In this document: positions 16,586 through 24,737 of the stretch, one piece after another | Layout of the letters: each line of letters begins with the position of its first letter | How positions within the stretch are numbered: position 1 is the stretch's first letter | DNA from: Microcystis wesenbergii FACHB-1317 | GTDB taxonomy: Bacteria > Cyanobacteriota > Cyanobacteriia > Cyanobacteriales > Microcystaceae | Direction of reading: 5' to 3' | Length of the DNA: 39,376 nucleotides | NCBI RefSeq assembly: GCF_014696875.1 | Contig: NZ_JACJQV010000195.1 | Location: 1-39,376, forward strand | The notes under the pieces: model-generated | Database searches by the model: none | Seen by the model: only the letters and a program-made list of their open reading frames with translations | What the model was told of the DNA's origin: nothing | Translations under genes and position numbers: made by a program

Positions 16586-17164
16586 TTAAGAAAATGCCAC
16601 CTCCTCTGGAATGTCCCTAATCACAATGCCGCTTTTACTGGATTTTTTCGGCTCATTTTTTTCAAGGTTATTCGATTTTGGTCTGGTAGATAAACCCATT
16701 TGTTTGAGTAGTCTGTTGATATGGCGATCGCTGATTTTAATTCCTAATTCTGCGCTCAGGTGCTCGCTGAGTTTCTTAGCAGTCCATCGGGAAGCCGAAT
16801 AACTAAAATCACGGTGAGGGACTTTAACTTCTCTAGGGCTTTGACTGACTAACTTCCTCAAACGCTGCAAGCATTCCTCGTCTACAGTTTGAGGTCTGCC
16901 AATTGGGCCACTATTCCACTGGTGAGCCTGACCAGACTTGGCGAGGGTTATCCAATGGCGTGCTGTACTATGGGAACAGCCCAACTCTTGGCAAATTTGG
17001 GTTTGGGTTTTACCCTCATCTGCCAGCAGCATAATTTGAATTCGTTGAAAATGGCGCTTAGACAACCCTTTTTCTAGGCTTTTTTCTAAGTGTTTTCTCT
17101 GAAAAGCACTGAGAAATCGACCAGAGTTATTGGGAAAATTAATACCAGTTTGAGATGATTTCAT
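16586..17164 (-). CDS. Helix-turn-helix protein with IS630-like DNA-binding domains, putative regulator
   Basis: The 192-residue product has a homeodomain-like HTH (IQIMLLADEGKTQTQICQELGCSHSTARHWI) and a second, winged-helix region (WTAKKLSEHLSAELGIKISDRHINRLLKQMGLS) like the N-terminal half of IS630 transposases. No DDE catalytic domain follows, and the protein ends in a basic Lys/Ser/Asn tail, so it looks like a domesticated DNA-binding protein. The frame extends to a TTG at 17257; the ATG at 17164 (MKSSQTGINF) is more likely. It precedes the C39 transporter gene by 57 bases on the same strand and is a candidate regulator of the cluster. Confidence 0.75.
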   Translation of the reverse strand: MKSSQTGINFPNNSGRFLSAFQRKHLEKSLEKGLSKRHFQRIQIMLLADEGKTQTQICQELGCSHSTARHWITLAKSGQAHQWNSGPIGRPQTVDEECLQRLRKLVSQSPREVKVPHRDFSYSASRWTAKKLSEHLSAELGIKISDRHINRLLKQMGLSTRPKSNNLEKNEPKKSSKSGIVIRDIPEEVAFS

Positions 17165-17337
17165 AAGCTGATACTCATTGGCTTTAGAGGATTTTGGACA
17201 ATCTGCGACATCTTTGCAAAACAAAATTTGGCGTTGCGTATTTGCGGTATAAATCAATTAGACACGGGTATTACCTCGTACTCGTAGAACAGATGGTGGG
17301 CAGTTAGCACGGTGTATGTCGCCCATGCTTTTTGAGC

Positions 17338-17346
17338 ATTATACCA
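17338..17346 (-). promoter_or_regulatory. Extended -10 promoter element for the HTH-transporter operon
   Basis: On the minus strand TGGTATAAT is a perfect extended -10 box, 174 bases before the preferred HTH start. It is overlapped by a small palindrome, ACCAG-AAGGAT-CTGGT (17343-17358), which could be an operator. No good -35 box is visible, as is common with extended -10 promoters. A partial match to the island motif, GACATAAGTTTT, lies at 17370-17381. Confidence 0.5.
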
Positions 17347-17376
17347 GATCCTTCTGGTTTAAGTAGTCGGACATAA

Positions 17377-17437
17377 GTTTTCGCTGCTGTATAAAGTTTT
17401 GTAAATAGGGTAGAAAGCTGTATGCAGCAGCGAAAAC
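17377..17437. repeat. 61-bp inverted repeat upstream of the HTH gene
   Basis: GTTTTCGCTGCTG (17377-17389) pairs with CAGCAGCGAAAAC (17425-17437). Adding a wobble pair and three inner pairs gives a 17-bp stem with a 27-base loop. It lies in the 490-base spacer between the HTH gene and the SurA remnant. It may be a terminator-like RNA hairpin, a regulator site or a relic of a mobile element; no T run follows on either strand. Confidence 0.5.
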
Positions 17438-17659
17438 CGCCTCTTTTACATTCCTTAACATAGTGTTGTTCATTTATGGCTCTTCTGGTTTCTGTGTGGA
17501 AACGAGGTCTATACTGATAGTTTCTTCTTTCAAAATAGTCCTAAAAGTCCTGACCAGTAAGCATTTAACCTTACATAAGCAAAAATTATCACACAAATTT
17601 GAGAAGAGCCCAGAAGGTAAGAGGTAGTTAGATATGTGTAATTAATTTTGCTTAGGTAC

Positions 17660-17885
17660 TTATCATCCAATTCCGCTGTATAATTTCCTCCACTAAAATC
17701 AAGCTTATCCCTTTAGCTTTCACAATAGGTTTAAGCAACTGAGGAGGTTTCGTAGCAAACACAGCAGCAGATATTTCTGGTTTTAAATCCTGGCGACGCT
17801 GTACCCCCAAATATCCACCCTGACGGCGTAACTCTTTATCCTCAATATACTTGTCAGTCACATCATTGAAACTCATTTCCCCTAG
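17660..17885 (-). pseudogene. Remnant of a second SurA-like isomerase gene
   Basis: The fragment encodes about 70 residues of the parvulin region of the intact gene at 11288-12034 (GEMSFNDVTDKYIEDKELRRQGGY, then DLKPEISAAVFATKPPQLLKPIV), with many substitutions. It lacks both ends. At the 3' end, after LVEEIIQR, a one-base shift breaks the frame and a repeat terminus (AAGTACCTAAGCAAAATTAA) replaces the rest. At the 5' end it stops just before the hydrolase direct repeat. It indicates a second, decayed copy of the export cluster or an old duplication. Confidence 0.8.
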
Positions 17886-17891
17886 CAAACC

Positions 17892-18326
17892 CTAATTAAT
17901 TTCTAAAAAATCTCGCAATTTTTTTAGGTAAGTAGGGGCATCTTCTAACATGGGAAAGTGAGCAGTATTAGCCATCTCCACATACTGGATATTATTATTC
18001 AAATCCGCCGCCATTTTGCCCATTTTGGCGGGGATAATAATGTCTTTTTCTCCCGATACTAAAAGAGTTGGTATCTTAATCTCAGCAAATTTACCCGGCA
18101 TAATTTCCACTGCTTTTTCACTCACAGATGTATAAATTGTGCCTAGGGCGGCATCGTAATCTGCCGCTAAAAAATCTTCTAAAAAAGCAATTCTTTCTGA
18201 TTTTGGGATCGATCGATGCAAAAATCTCGCCATGAATAATCGATCGGCAAAAGGTACTTTTAAAAACCAATCATAACGAAACTGTACCACATACTTACCG
18301 AATTTATGAAAGGCAGCAAAAGCCGC
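17892..18326. repeat. 435-bp direct repeat, right copy (with 6823-7257)
   Basis: The 3' part of the intact hydrolase gene is repeated, in the same orientation, 11,069 bases to the left. Both copies begin at the gene's stop-codon end (CTAATTAATTTC) and lose similarity after AAGCCGC, with no gaps between. The pair encloses the kinase-HopA1 genes, the precursor and the transporter operon. Recombination between the copies would delete the island as a circle and restore one intact hydrolase gene. Confidence 0.85.
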
Positions 18327-18749
18327 TTTATTATACTCAAAAATGCCATTACAGGTTAAAACTGCTTTGACCACTCTTTCCGGGTACATAGTAATAAAAA
18401 AAGTCGCCACCGATGCCCCCATAGAGTGACTATTGAGATAGATTTTTTCAATTTCCAAACTATCTAAAAACAATGCTAGATCAAGAGCATATTCTTCTAA
18501 ATCGTAGGAAAGATCGGGGGATTTTTCTGGCAATTTAGACCGACCAAAACCCCGCATATCGTACAATAAACAATCAAAGCGATCGCAAATTGCCGCAGCC
18601 GTTGATCGCCAATAGCGTCCCGATCCTCCCCAACCATGAATAAACACCATAACCGGCTTTTTCTGGGCAGATTCCGATTGCCGAATCCACTCGTAATAGT
18701 GGGGAACACCGCGGACAGTGACTGTTTTATCGATTATTTGAGTTTTCAT
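17892..18749 (-). CDS. Alpha/beta hydrolase
   Basis: The 285-residue protein has an alpha/beta-hydrolase fold with VFIHGWGGSGRYWRS as the oxyanion-hole region, the nucleophile Ser in NSHSMGASVA, the acid Asp likely in LLVSGEKDIIIPA and the His in NTAHFPMLEDAP. Substrate unknown; such proteins include esterases, lactonases and C-C hydrolases. The frame is open to 18803, but the ATG at 18749 (MKTQIIDKTVTVRG) gives the usual start. It is the right boundary of the island, its last third being one arm of the 435-bp repeat, and its stop is only a few bases from foreign sequence. Confidence 0.9.
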   Translation of the reverse strand: MKTQIIDKTVTVRGVPHYYEWIRQSESAQKKPVMVFIHGWGGSGRYWRSTAAAICDRFDCLLYDMRGFGRSKLPEKSPDLSYDLEEYALDLALFLDSLEIEKIYLNSHSMGASVATFFITMYPERVVKAVLTCNGIFEYNKAAFAAFHKFGKYVVQFRYDWFLKVPFADRLFMARFLHRSIPKSERIAFLEDFLAADYDAALGTIYTSVSEKAVEIMPGKFAEIKIPTLLVSGEKDIIIPAKMGKMAADLNNNIQYVEMANTAHFPMLEDAPTYLKKLRDFLEIN

Positions 18750-18807
18750 ACTAAATCCAGTTATTAAAAACTGATTATTTATTCTCCGTTTTGCCTTTTG
18801 CATGAGT

Positions 18808-18840
18808 AGAAAACGGGTTTCTCGGAGAAACCCGTTTTCT
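18808..18840. repeat. Perfect 15-bp palindromic repeat (AGAAAACGGGTTTCT)
   Basis: AGAAAACGGGTTTCT (18808-18822) and AGAAACCCGTTTTCT (18826-18840) form a perfect 15-bp stem around CGG. It belongs to the AGAAACCGGGTTTCT repeat group also seen at 9795-9905 and near 7268. It lies upstream of the hydrolase gene and may form a stable hairpin. Confidence 0.7.
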
Positions 18841-18858
18841 GTGCGTTACTCAACGGAT

Positions 18859-18977
18859 TTAGGGAGGTACAATTATTTGTAGGATGGGTTAGCGGTAGCG
18901 TAACCCATGCGGGCGTTGGGTTTCATGCTTCAACCCAACCTACGTTCATCTTATATTTAATTCCACCCACCTACTTA
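18859..18977. mobile_element. MITE-like element, about 120 bp, inverted copy of 35934-36055
   Basis: The stretch from about ACAATTATTTGTAGGATGGG to the terminal CCACCCACCTACTTA is almost identical to the reverse complement of 35934-36055. The ends are imperfect inverted repeats of the form TAAGTAGGTRGG-AATTA. The inside holds smaller inverted repeats (GGGTTAGCGGTAGCGTAACCC and GTTGGGTTTCA-GCTTCAACCCAAC). No coding capacity. Confidence 0.7.
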
Positions 18978-19072
18978 GATACCTAGCCATCCTCGTAAAG
19001 AGTTTTGCCAACGTCGCGCATCTGTGTCCGATAGTCGTCCGATTGTCTTAAGGATAACGAACGAGAACGATT

Positions 19073-19279
19073 TCAAGCTTCGAGTAATCGTTCATAGATG
19101 TCGTCTTCCAGATTATCCCAAATCTTAGCCAGTGCAGTTTCGCTGACTTTTTGCCAGAAATCCGAGTTTGTCTCCTCCGGGATGAGGGTGACTAAAACTC
19201 TAGTACCCTCTGGAATCGGCACGGATTCGAGGAGTTCGATCCGGCCTTCTTTGACGATCGCGGGAACGGTGTTCAGCAT
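19073..19279 (-). CDS. AF2212-like (AbrB-type) antitoxin, orphan
   Basis: The 68-residue product starts with a swapped-hairpin type domain (AIVKEGRIELLESVPIPEGTRVLVTLIPEE), followed by an acidic helical tail (NLEDDIYERLLEA) of the kind that wraps a toxin. Such antitoxins usually precede a PIN-domain toxin gene, but no intact frame follows: only a short tail ending at 18983 can be read. It begins 22 bases after the clpX stop, on the same strand, so it may be co-transcribed with clpX. Confidence 0.7.
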   Translation of the reverse strand: MLNTVPAIVKEGRIELLESVPIPEGTRVLVTLIPEETNSDFWQKVSETALAKIWDNLEDDIYERLLEA

Positions 19280-19300
19280 GGTTAACCTCGATTTTTCCCC

Positions 19301-20635
19301 TTAAGCGGATTCTTGACTGGGTAGAGAGGAAGGATGAACCAATAGCTCTGCTGTGGAACGTTTTTCCACCATTTCGCGGGTGATTAAACATCGTTTCACG
19401 TCCTTGCGTGAGGGCAATTCGTACATGACATCGAGCATTAATTCCTCAACAATACCCCGCAGGGCCCGGGCCCCGGTTTTGCGACGATAGGCTTCTTGGG
19501 CGATCGCTAGGACGGCATCAGATTTAAACTCTAACTGTACATTGTCCATCTTCAACAGTTTTTGATACTGTTTCACCAAAGCGTTGCGGGGTTGCGTCAG
19601 GATAGCGATTAAAGCTTCCTCATCCAGGGGTGAAAGCGCCGCTAGGACGGGAATCCGACCGACAAACTCTGGAATCATGCCAAATTTGACTAAATCATCG
19701 GGAGTCATTTGTTTTAATAACCCTGCCGCTACCTTATCCTTACTAGCTTGGCCATCTCCCGGTTGAATAAAGCCCATGGATTTTTTACCGAGACGCTGAT
19801 CGATCACCTTATCTAAACCGACAAACGCCCCACCGCAGATAAACAGGATATTGCTGGTGTCAATCTGAATACAATCCTGATAGGGGTGTTTGCGGCCGCC
19901 TTGGGGGGGAACATTGGCGATCGTTCCCTCTAACATTTTCAGTAAAGCTTGCTGTACCCCTTCTCCGGACACATCCCGGGTAATCGAGGTATTTTCGCTC
20001 TTGCGGGCAATTTTATCGATTTCATCGATGTAGATAATGCCCCGCTGCGCTTCTTCCACGTCTAAATCTGCCACTTGCAACAGACGCAAGAGAATATTTT
20101 CCACATCTTCCCCCACATAACCGGCCTCGGTTAAAGTGGTGGCATCGGCGACAGCAAAAGGTACATCGAGGATTTTAGCAAGAGTTTGAGCTAGAAGGGT
20201 TTTTCCCGATCCTGTGGGACCAATTAACAGAATATTGGATTTTTGCAGTTCGATGCTATCTTCTGGATTGCCGCCACCGGCTTTTTGGGTTTGGATATCT
20301 TTGAGGCGTTTGTAATGGTTATAAACGGCCACAGAAAGCACTTTTTTCGCCTCATTTTGACCGATAACGTAGTCATCGAGGTATTTTTTAATCTCTCTTG
20401 GTTTGGGAATTTGTTCCCAAGTGGTTTTGTTTTGGCCCGATCGCCGTTTGTTGGGACGTTCCTCCACTGGGGCGACCGGACTAGGCGGTTCCATCAATTC
20501 CTCATCGAGAATTTCGTTACACAGTTCCACACACTCGTCACAAATATAGACCCCCGGCCCGGCGATTAATTTTCGCACTTGTTCCTGGGATTTGCCGCAA
20601 AATGAACACTTGAGGTGGGAGTCGTATTTAGACAT
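19301..20635 (-). CDS. clpX: ATP-dependent Clp protease ATP-binding subunit ClpX
   Basis: ClpX is the hexameric unfoldase that feeds proteins to ClpP. The 444-residue protein has the N-terminal four-Cys zinc domain ([11 protein letters not shown] and [10 protein letters not shown]), a variable Pro/Arg linker, Walker [13 protein letters not shown], the pore loop GYVGEDVEN, Walker [11 protein letters not shown], the sensor region PEFVGRIPV and the C-terminal GARALRGI. Length and order are normal. It follows clpP by 10 bases on the same strand and completes the tig-clpP-clpX block. Confidence 0.98.
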   Translation of the reverse strand: MSKYDSHLKCSFCGKSQEQVRKLIAGPGVYICDECVELCNEILDEELMEPPSPVAPVEERPNKRRSGQNKTTWEQIPKPREIKKYLDDYVIGQNEAKKVLSVAVYNHYKRLKDIQTQKAGGGNPEDSIELQKSNILLIGPTGSGKTLLAQTLAKILDVPFAVADATTLTEAGYVGEDVENILLRLLQVADLDVEEAQRGIIYIDEIDKIARKSENTSITRDVSGEGVQQALLKMLEGTIANVPPQGGRKHPYQDCIQIDTSNILFICGGAFVGLDKVIDQRLGKKSMGFIQPGDGQASKDKVAAGLLKQMTPDDLVKFGMIPEFVGRIPVLAALSPLDEEALIAILTQPRNALVKQYQKLLKMDNVQLEFKSDAVLAIAQEAYRRKTGARALRGIVEELMLDVMYELPSRKDVKRCLITREMVEKRSTAELLVHPSSLPSQESA

Positions 20636-20645
20636 AGTTTATTAT

Positions 20646-21347
20646 TTACAGGGAAGTAACGGGAACGGTAGGATCGGGCAGTTCGGGACGGGAAATCACC
20701 AGATCGATTAACCCATATTCTTTAGCTTCGACGGCCGACATGAAAAAGTCCCGTTCGGTGTCGTTGGCGATGCGATCGTAGGGTTGACCGGTGTGGTGAG
20801 CCAGCATGGTATTGAGTCTCTGTTTAATATAGAGGATCTCTTTGGCTTGGATGGCGATATCACTAGCTTGACCTTGGGCGCCGCCGAGGGGTTGGTGAAT
20901 CATGATCCGGCTACTGGGTAGGGACATCCGTTTACCTGCCGCGCCACCACAAAGCAGGAATGCTCCCATACTAGCGGCTAAACCGAAACAAATTGTCGCC
21001 ACGTCGGGGCGAATTTGTTGCATGGTGTCGTAGATAGCTAGTCCGGCATAAACGGAACCACCGGGGGAGTTGATATAGAGTTGGATATCTTTTTCGGGAT
21101 CTTCTGCCTCCAAGTAGAGGAGTTGGGCGACGATCGAATCAGCGACCTGATCATCGACGGGAGTTCCCAGAAAGACAATTCTCTCGCGCAAGAGTCGAGA
21201 ATAGATATCAAAAGCCCGTTCACCCATGCCAGACTGTTCGATTACCACGGGTAAAACGTTAGCTAGGGAGTTTCTCCCCGTGTTGGCGTAGATAGCAGGG
21301 CGACAATTACTGGTAATTGGGTAGTCAGGTGATCTCGATTCGAGCAT
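20646..21347 (-). CDS. clpP: ATP-dependent Clp protease proteolytic subunit
   Basis: This is a serine peptidase forming the double-heptamer chamber of Clp. The 233-residue protein includes [22 protein letters not shown] with the catalytic Ser, MIHQPLGG with the catalytic His and an Asp in [11 protein letters not shown]; the triad is complete. About 35 residues precede the mature core ([20 protein letters not shown]), so an ATG closer to the core, or propeptide processing, is possible. Cyanobacteria have several ClpP paralogues; linkage to clpX and tig suggests the ClpX-dependent one. Confidence 0.96.
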   Translation of the reverse strand: MLESRSPDYPITSNCRPAIYANTGRNSLANVLPVVIEQSGMGERAFDIYSRLLRERIVFLGTPVDDQVADSIVAQLLYLEAEDPEKDIQLYINSPGGSVYAGLAIYDTMQQIRPDVATICFGLAASMGAFLLCGGAAGKRMSLPSSRIMIHQPLGGAQGQASDIAIQAKEILYIKQRLNTMLAHHTGQPYDRIANDTERDFFMSAVEAKEYGLIDLVISRPELPDPTVPVTSL

Positions 21348-21483
21348 AATTTTTTCGGTTCCGCTATCACAATCTTAGGGGTTTTGCTTGGCTGTGGAGC
21401 TTTTACTGGCAAATGTTAAGCATCTTTAGCACTTCTGTCCATCTATTATGCCCTAAGTTTCCCCCGGTTGGCAGGAATCAGTC

Positions 21484-21735
21484 ATCAGTTATCAGTTATC
21501 AGTTATCAGTTATCAGTGATCAGCTATCAGTGATCAGCTATCAGTGATCAGGGGATGGGGGAATGGGGGAATTCAAGCAATACCCTAAAACCCCAACACC
21601 CCAACACCCCAATCAGTTATCAGTTATCAGTGATCAGCTATCAGTGATCAGCTATCAGTGATCAGCTATCAGTGATCAGGGGATGGGGGAATGGGGGAAT
21701 TCAAGCAATACCCTAAAACCCCAACACCCCAACAC
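21484..21735. repeat. Two tandem copies of a compound repeat between clpP and tig
   Basis: A module of roughly 125 bases occurs twice in direct order (21484-21611 and 21613-21735). Each has a run of TCAGTTA or TCAGTGA/TCAGCTA heptads, then GGGGATGGGGGAATGGGGG, AATTCAAGCAATACCC and CCCCAACACC repeats. The copies differ mainly in heptad number. The spacer separates the tig stop from the clpP start, so the tig-clpP-clpX block may not be one transcript. Confidence 0.85.
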
Positions 21736-21754
21736 GACTGCTAACTCCTTACGG

Positions 21755-23146
21755 TTATTCTTCCTCGGCTGCCAACACTTCCACTTCGGTGAATGCTAAG
21801 GTTTCTTCTGTTTCCTCTTCCTCGCTTGTTTCTTCCTCTAGGGAACCTTTGGGGACGAGGGTGATAGTAGCTTTTTCTTTCAGCCATGCTAGGGTGTTTT
21901 CTGCCAGCATTTCTTCGGTGATCACCTGTTCCAGACGCTGCCTATCTATGTCGCGATCGGACAATTGGGCCATGATTTTAGCGATTTTTTCCGTTACCGC
22001 TTCGGCACTGACTTCAATGCCGGCGACTTTAGCCAATTCCTGCACCACGAGAGTCTCTTTCAGACTTTCGATCGCATCGGGACGGGTGTTTTCCCGCATT
22101 TTGGGAATATTATCTTTTGTAAACAACTGGTTGACATCTAGCCCCATTTGTTGAAATTCCATGAAGCTTTGGGTCAAAATATGCGTCACTTCCTTTTCGA
22201 TCAGCGTCTCCGGTAAATCTAAAGTCGCACCCTTGACCAATTCCTTGGTTAAAGCGTCATAAATGCTTTCTTTGGTTTCCTTCTCCGCTTGTTCTTGGAA
22301 ACGTTTCTCTAAACTTGCTCTTAATTCGGCGATTGTTTCCTGATCGCTGACTTCTTGGGCAAAATCGTCGTCAAGCTCTGGTAATTCCTTTGCCTTTAAC
22401 TCTTTCATCGTAATTGTAAAGATTACCGCTTTTGCTGCCACATCCTCTTTCGGATAATCTTCTGGGAAAGTTAAAGTCATCTCTTTGACTTCTTCCGGTT
22501 TCATGCCGATAATTCCTTCCACCATCCCCTCGATAAAGCGTCCTGCTTCCATATCCACCCGCAGATCTTCGCCGTCAATATCCGGGATATCTTCGCCAGT
22601 TTCGGCGGATTTTCCCCGATAATCAACGATCGCCACATCTCCCAGCTGCGCCCCGCGATCTTCCACGGGAACCAATGTCGCTAACTGTTCTTGACGCTCT
22701 TTAAACCAATTTTCCACGGATTCGGGATCATAAACGGTTTCTTCGGCAGTAACGCTCAGATTTTCGTAATCTCCGAGAATAATTGTCGGGGCCACATCCA
22801 GGGAAACTGAAAAAGTCAAAGCTTTACCCGGTTCATAGGCAGCGATCAAATCCTCAAACTTAGACAATAGCTGTGGATTGCCCAGGGACTCGATACCCTC
22901 CTGTTTCAGGGCAGATTCGAGGCAATTTTCAATTAATTCCTCAATTACCGCCGCTTTTACCGCCTTAGTTCCCAATCTTTGCAGAAGGATCTGACGGGGA
23001 ACCTTGCCGGGGCGAAAACCGGGTATATTGGCCGACTTCGCTAAATTCTTGACCACTTGCTCGTGGGTGTTTTTCGTGGTTTCGGCGGGAATTTCAATTT
23101 CTAAACCTATCTGACTGGCAGGAAGCTTTTCCTGAATAACTTTCAT
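21755..23146 (-). CDS. tig: Trigger factor, ribosome-associated chaperone
   Basis: Trigger factor binds nascent chains at the ribosome exit. The 463-residue protein has the N-terminal ribosome-binding signature NIPGFRPGKVPRQIL, a PPIase (FKBP-like) domain from about 165 to 235 (GDVAIVDYRGK, FIEGMVEGIIGMKPEE, FPEDYP) and a helical C-terminal chaperone region. The tail is very acidic (EEETSEEEETEETL), as in other cyanobacterial trigger factors. It heads the tig-clpP-clpX group and is divergent from asd. Confidence 0.97.
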   Translation of the reverse strand: MKVIQEKLPASQIGLEIEIPAETTKNTHEQVVKNLAKSANIPGFRPGKVPRQILLQRLGTKAVKAAVIEELIENCLESALKQEGIESLGNPQLLSKFEDLIAAYEPGKALTFSVSLDVAPTIILGDYENLSVTAEETVYDPESVENWFKERQEQLATLVPVEDRGAQLGDVAIVDYRGKSAETGEDIPDIDGEDLRVDMEAGRFIEGMVEGIIGMKPEEVKEMTLTFPEDYPKEDVAAKAVIFTITMKELKAKELPELDDDFAQEVSDQETIAELRASLEKRFQEQAEKETKESIYDALTKELVKGATLDLPETLIEKEVTHILTQSFMEFQQMGLDVNQLFTKDNIPKMRENTRPDAIESLKETLVVQELAKVAGIEVSAEAVTEKIAKIMAQLSDRDIDRQRLEQVITEEMLAENTLAWLKEKATITLVPKGSLEEETSEEEETEETLAFTEVEVLAAEEE

Positions 23147-23470
23147 TGATTTTTCTAGCTCTTACGACAAGGAACGTTTATAATAGGGTGAGCGGTGTTT
23201 ACGCCTGCGGTGGATCCGTCCCGCTCATGATATTCTAGGGGAATAGCTGCAGTTGTTCCCCAAGCTGTCACAATCTTTTTATTTTAGCGGTCAATGGGGT
23301 ATATTTAACTTATTCCGTCCTTGGGGCAGTTAAGCCCAATCAGAAAATTTTGCTGATCAAAAGCCGATCAATCCAAGTTTTAGAATAACTCGGTGGACAA
23401 AAAAGATTTTTTACTGTAACGATTTCTTCGGATCATTATCATCACCCAACTCGTCAGGAGGTCACACAAT
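23147..23470. promoter_or_regulatory. Divergent intergenic region between tig and asd
   Basis: These 324 bases should contain promoters for both genes. A TATTAT/TATAAA stretch at 23179-23185 lies 30-40 bases before tig on the minus strand. AGGAGGT at 23457-23463 is a strong ribosome-binding site for asd. No repeat or small gene is evident. Confidence 0.4.
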
Positions 23471-24508
23471 TTGAGTCAAAAAGTACGGGTCGCTATTTTA
23501 GGAGCCACCGGGGCCGTGGGAACGGAATTACTAGAGTTATTAGCTAGTCGTCAATTTCCTCTCGCTAGTCTAAAATTACTGGCTTCCGAGCGTTCTGCTG
23601 GAAAAACCCTCGATTTTCGGGGCGAAAGTCTCCTCATCGAAGCGGTAAACGAGCGCTCTTTTCAGGACGTGGATATAGTTCTTGCTTCTGCGGGGGGGGC
23701 CACCTCGAAAGCTTGGGCGAAAACTATTGTCGAGTCGGGTGCGACGATTATCGATAACTCCAGTGCTTTTCGCATGAATCCCGAAGTGCCTTTGGTTGTC
23801 CCAGAAATCAATCCCGACAGTGTGGACAATCACCGGGGCATTATCGCTAATCCCAACTGTACGACAATTCTTTTAGGAGTGGCGATCTGGCCTCTCCACC
23901 AAGTACAGGCGATCGAGCGAGTAGTAGTTTCTACTTATCAGTCCGCCAGTGGTGCTGGAGCGCGAGCCATGGAGGAAGTGAAAGAGCAAGCACGAGCAAT
24001 TCTTGACAATCGGCAACCTCCCACTAATTCCTTCCCCTATCCCCTCGCTTTTAATCTTTTTCCCCACAATACCCCGATTAATGGTCAAGGGTACTGCGAG
24101 GAAGAAATGAAAATGGTCAACGAAACCCGCAAGATTTTTGCTTGTCCAGAGCTGCGGGTTAGCGCCACCTGTGTAAGGGTTCCCGTCCTGCGGGCCCATT
24201 CGGAATCGGTTAACCTAGAATTTAGTCGGCCTTTTTCTGTGGTGAAGGCTAGAGAAATTCTTGAGTCTGCTCCAGGGGTAAAATTAGTGGAAGATTGGGA
24301 CGCTAATTATTTTCCCATGCCAATTGATGCTAGTGGTCGCGATGAAGTATTAGTGGGACGCATTCGTCAAGATATCTCCCATCCTAACGGTCTAGAATTG
24401 TGGCTATGCGGCGATCAAATTCGCAAGGGTGCGGCTTTAAATGCCGTACAAATTGCCGAACTTTTAGTCAAGAAAAATCTCGTCGGTTCAAAATTAGCAA
24501 CAGTTTGA
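23471..24508 (+). CDS. asd: Aspartate-semialdehyde dehydrogenase
   Basis: The enzyme reduces aspartyl phosphate to aspartate semialdehyde with NADPH, supplying lysine, diaminopimelate, threonine and methionine. The 345-residue protein has the Rossmann motif AILGATGAVGTELLELL, ANPNCTT with the catalytic Cys, STYQSASGAGARAMEE, and VRVPVLRAHSESV with the active-site His. The start is a TTG 7 bases after a full AGGAGGT; no in-frame ATG precedes the domain, and the TTG gives exactly the usual N-terminus (MSQKVRVAILG). dapA and rnj follow in the same direction, the order common in cyanobacteria. Confidence 0.97.
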   Translation: MSQKVRVAILGATGAVGTELLELLASRQFPLASLKLLASERSAGKTLDFRGESLLIEAVNERSFQDVDIVLASAGGATSKAWAKTIVESGATIIDNSSAFRMNPEVPLVVPEINPDSVDNHRGIIANPNCTTILLGVAIWPLHQVQAIERVVVSTYQSASGAGARAMEEVKEQARAILDNRQPPTNSFPYPLAFNLFPHNTPINGQGYCEEEMKMVNETRKIFACPELRVSATCVRVPVLRAHSESVNLEFSRPFSVVKAREILESAPGVKLVEDWDANYFPMPIDASGRDEVLVGRIRQDISHPNGLELWLCGDQIRKGAALNAVQIAELLVKKNLVGSKLATV

Positions 24509-24654
24509 TAATTAAGCTATCAGCCATCAGCTAGATCAAGGCGATGATAACTAGACCTCTGGTAAAAATCAAAAATTGTTGTTGGGGTTAGGAGCCAGTA
24601 GTCAGTAGTCAGGAGGATTAAGAATGAATAATAATCAATTAAATAGTCCTACCC

Positions 24655-24695
24655 TAACCCATCCTACAAATAATTAATTGTGCCTCCCTACTTAG
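24655..24695. repeat. Partial terminus of the MITE-like repeat family
   Basis: TAACCCATCCTACAAATAAT followed by TAATTGTGCCTCCCTACTTAGG matches one end of the elements at 18859-18977 and 35934-36055, with a 4-base TAAT duplication inside. The rest of the element is absent. Confidence 0.6.
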
Positions 24696-24737
24696 GAGGA
24701 TTGTCAGATTCTTTCTTTTGCCTCTTGCCTTCAGAAG

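Noticed and set aside
16586-17164. HTH gene as an IS630 transposase fragment
   Set aside because: The two DNA-binding domains are intact and end in a natural basic tail with a stop, no DDE remnant or terminal repeats flank it, and it is in line with the transporter operon. Regulation fits better, though descent from a transposase is likely.
17338-17474. Minus-strand frame of about 44 codons (MNNTMLRNVKEAVFAAAYSF...) across the long hairpin
   Set aside because: It is read through the inverted repeat, lacks a Shine-Dalgarno site and any leader or core pattern; probably chance.
18983-19060. Open tail reading SLRQSDDYRTQMRDVGKTLYEDG after the orphan antitoxin, considered as the end of a lost toxin
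   Set aside because: Too short and without PIN motifs; origin cannot be decided.
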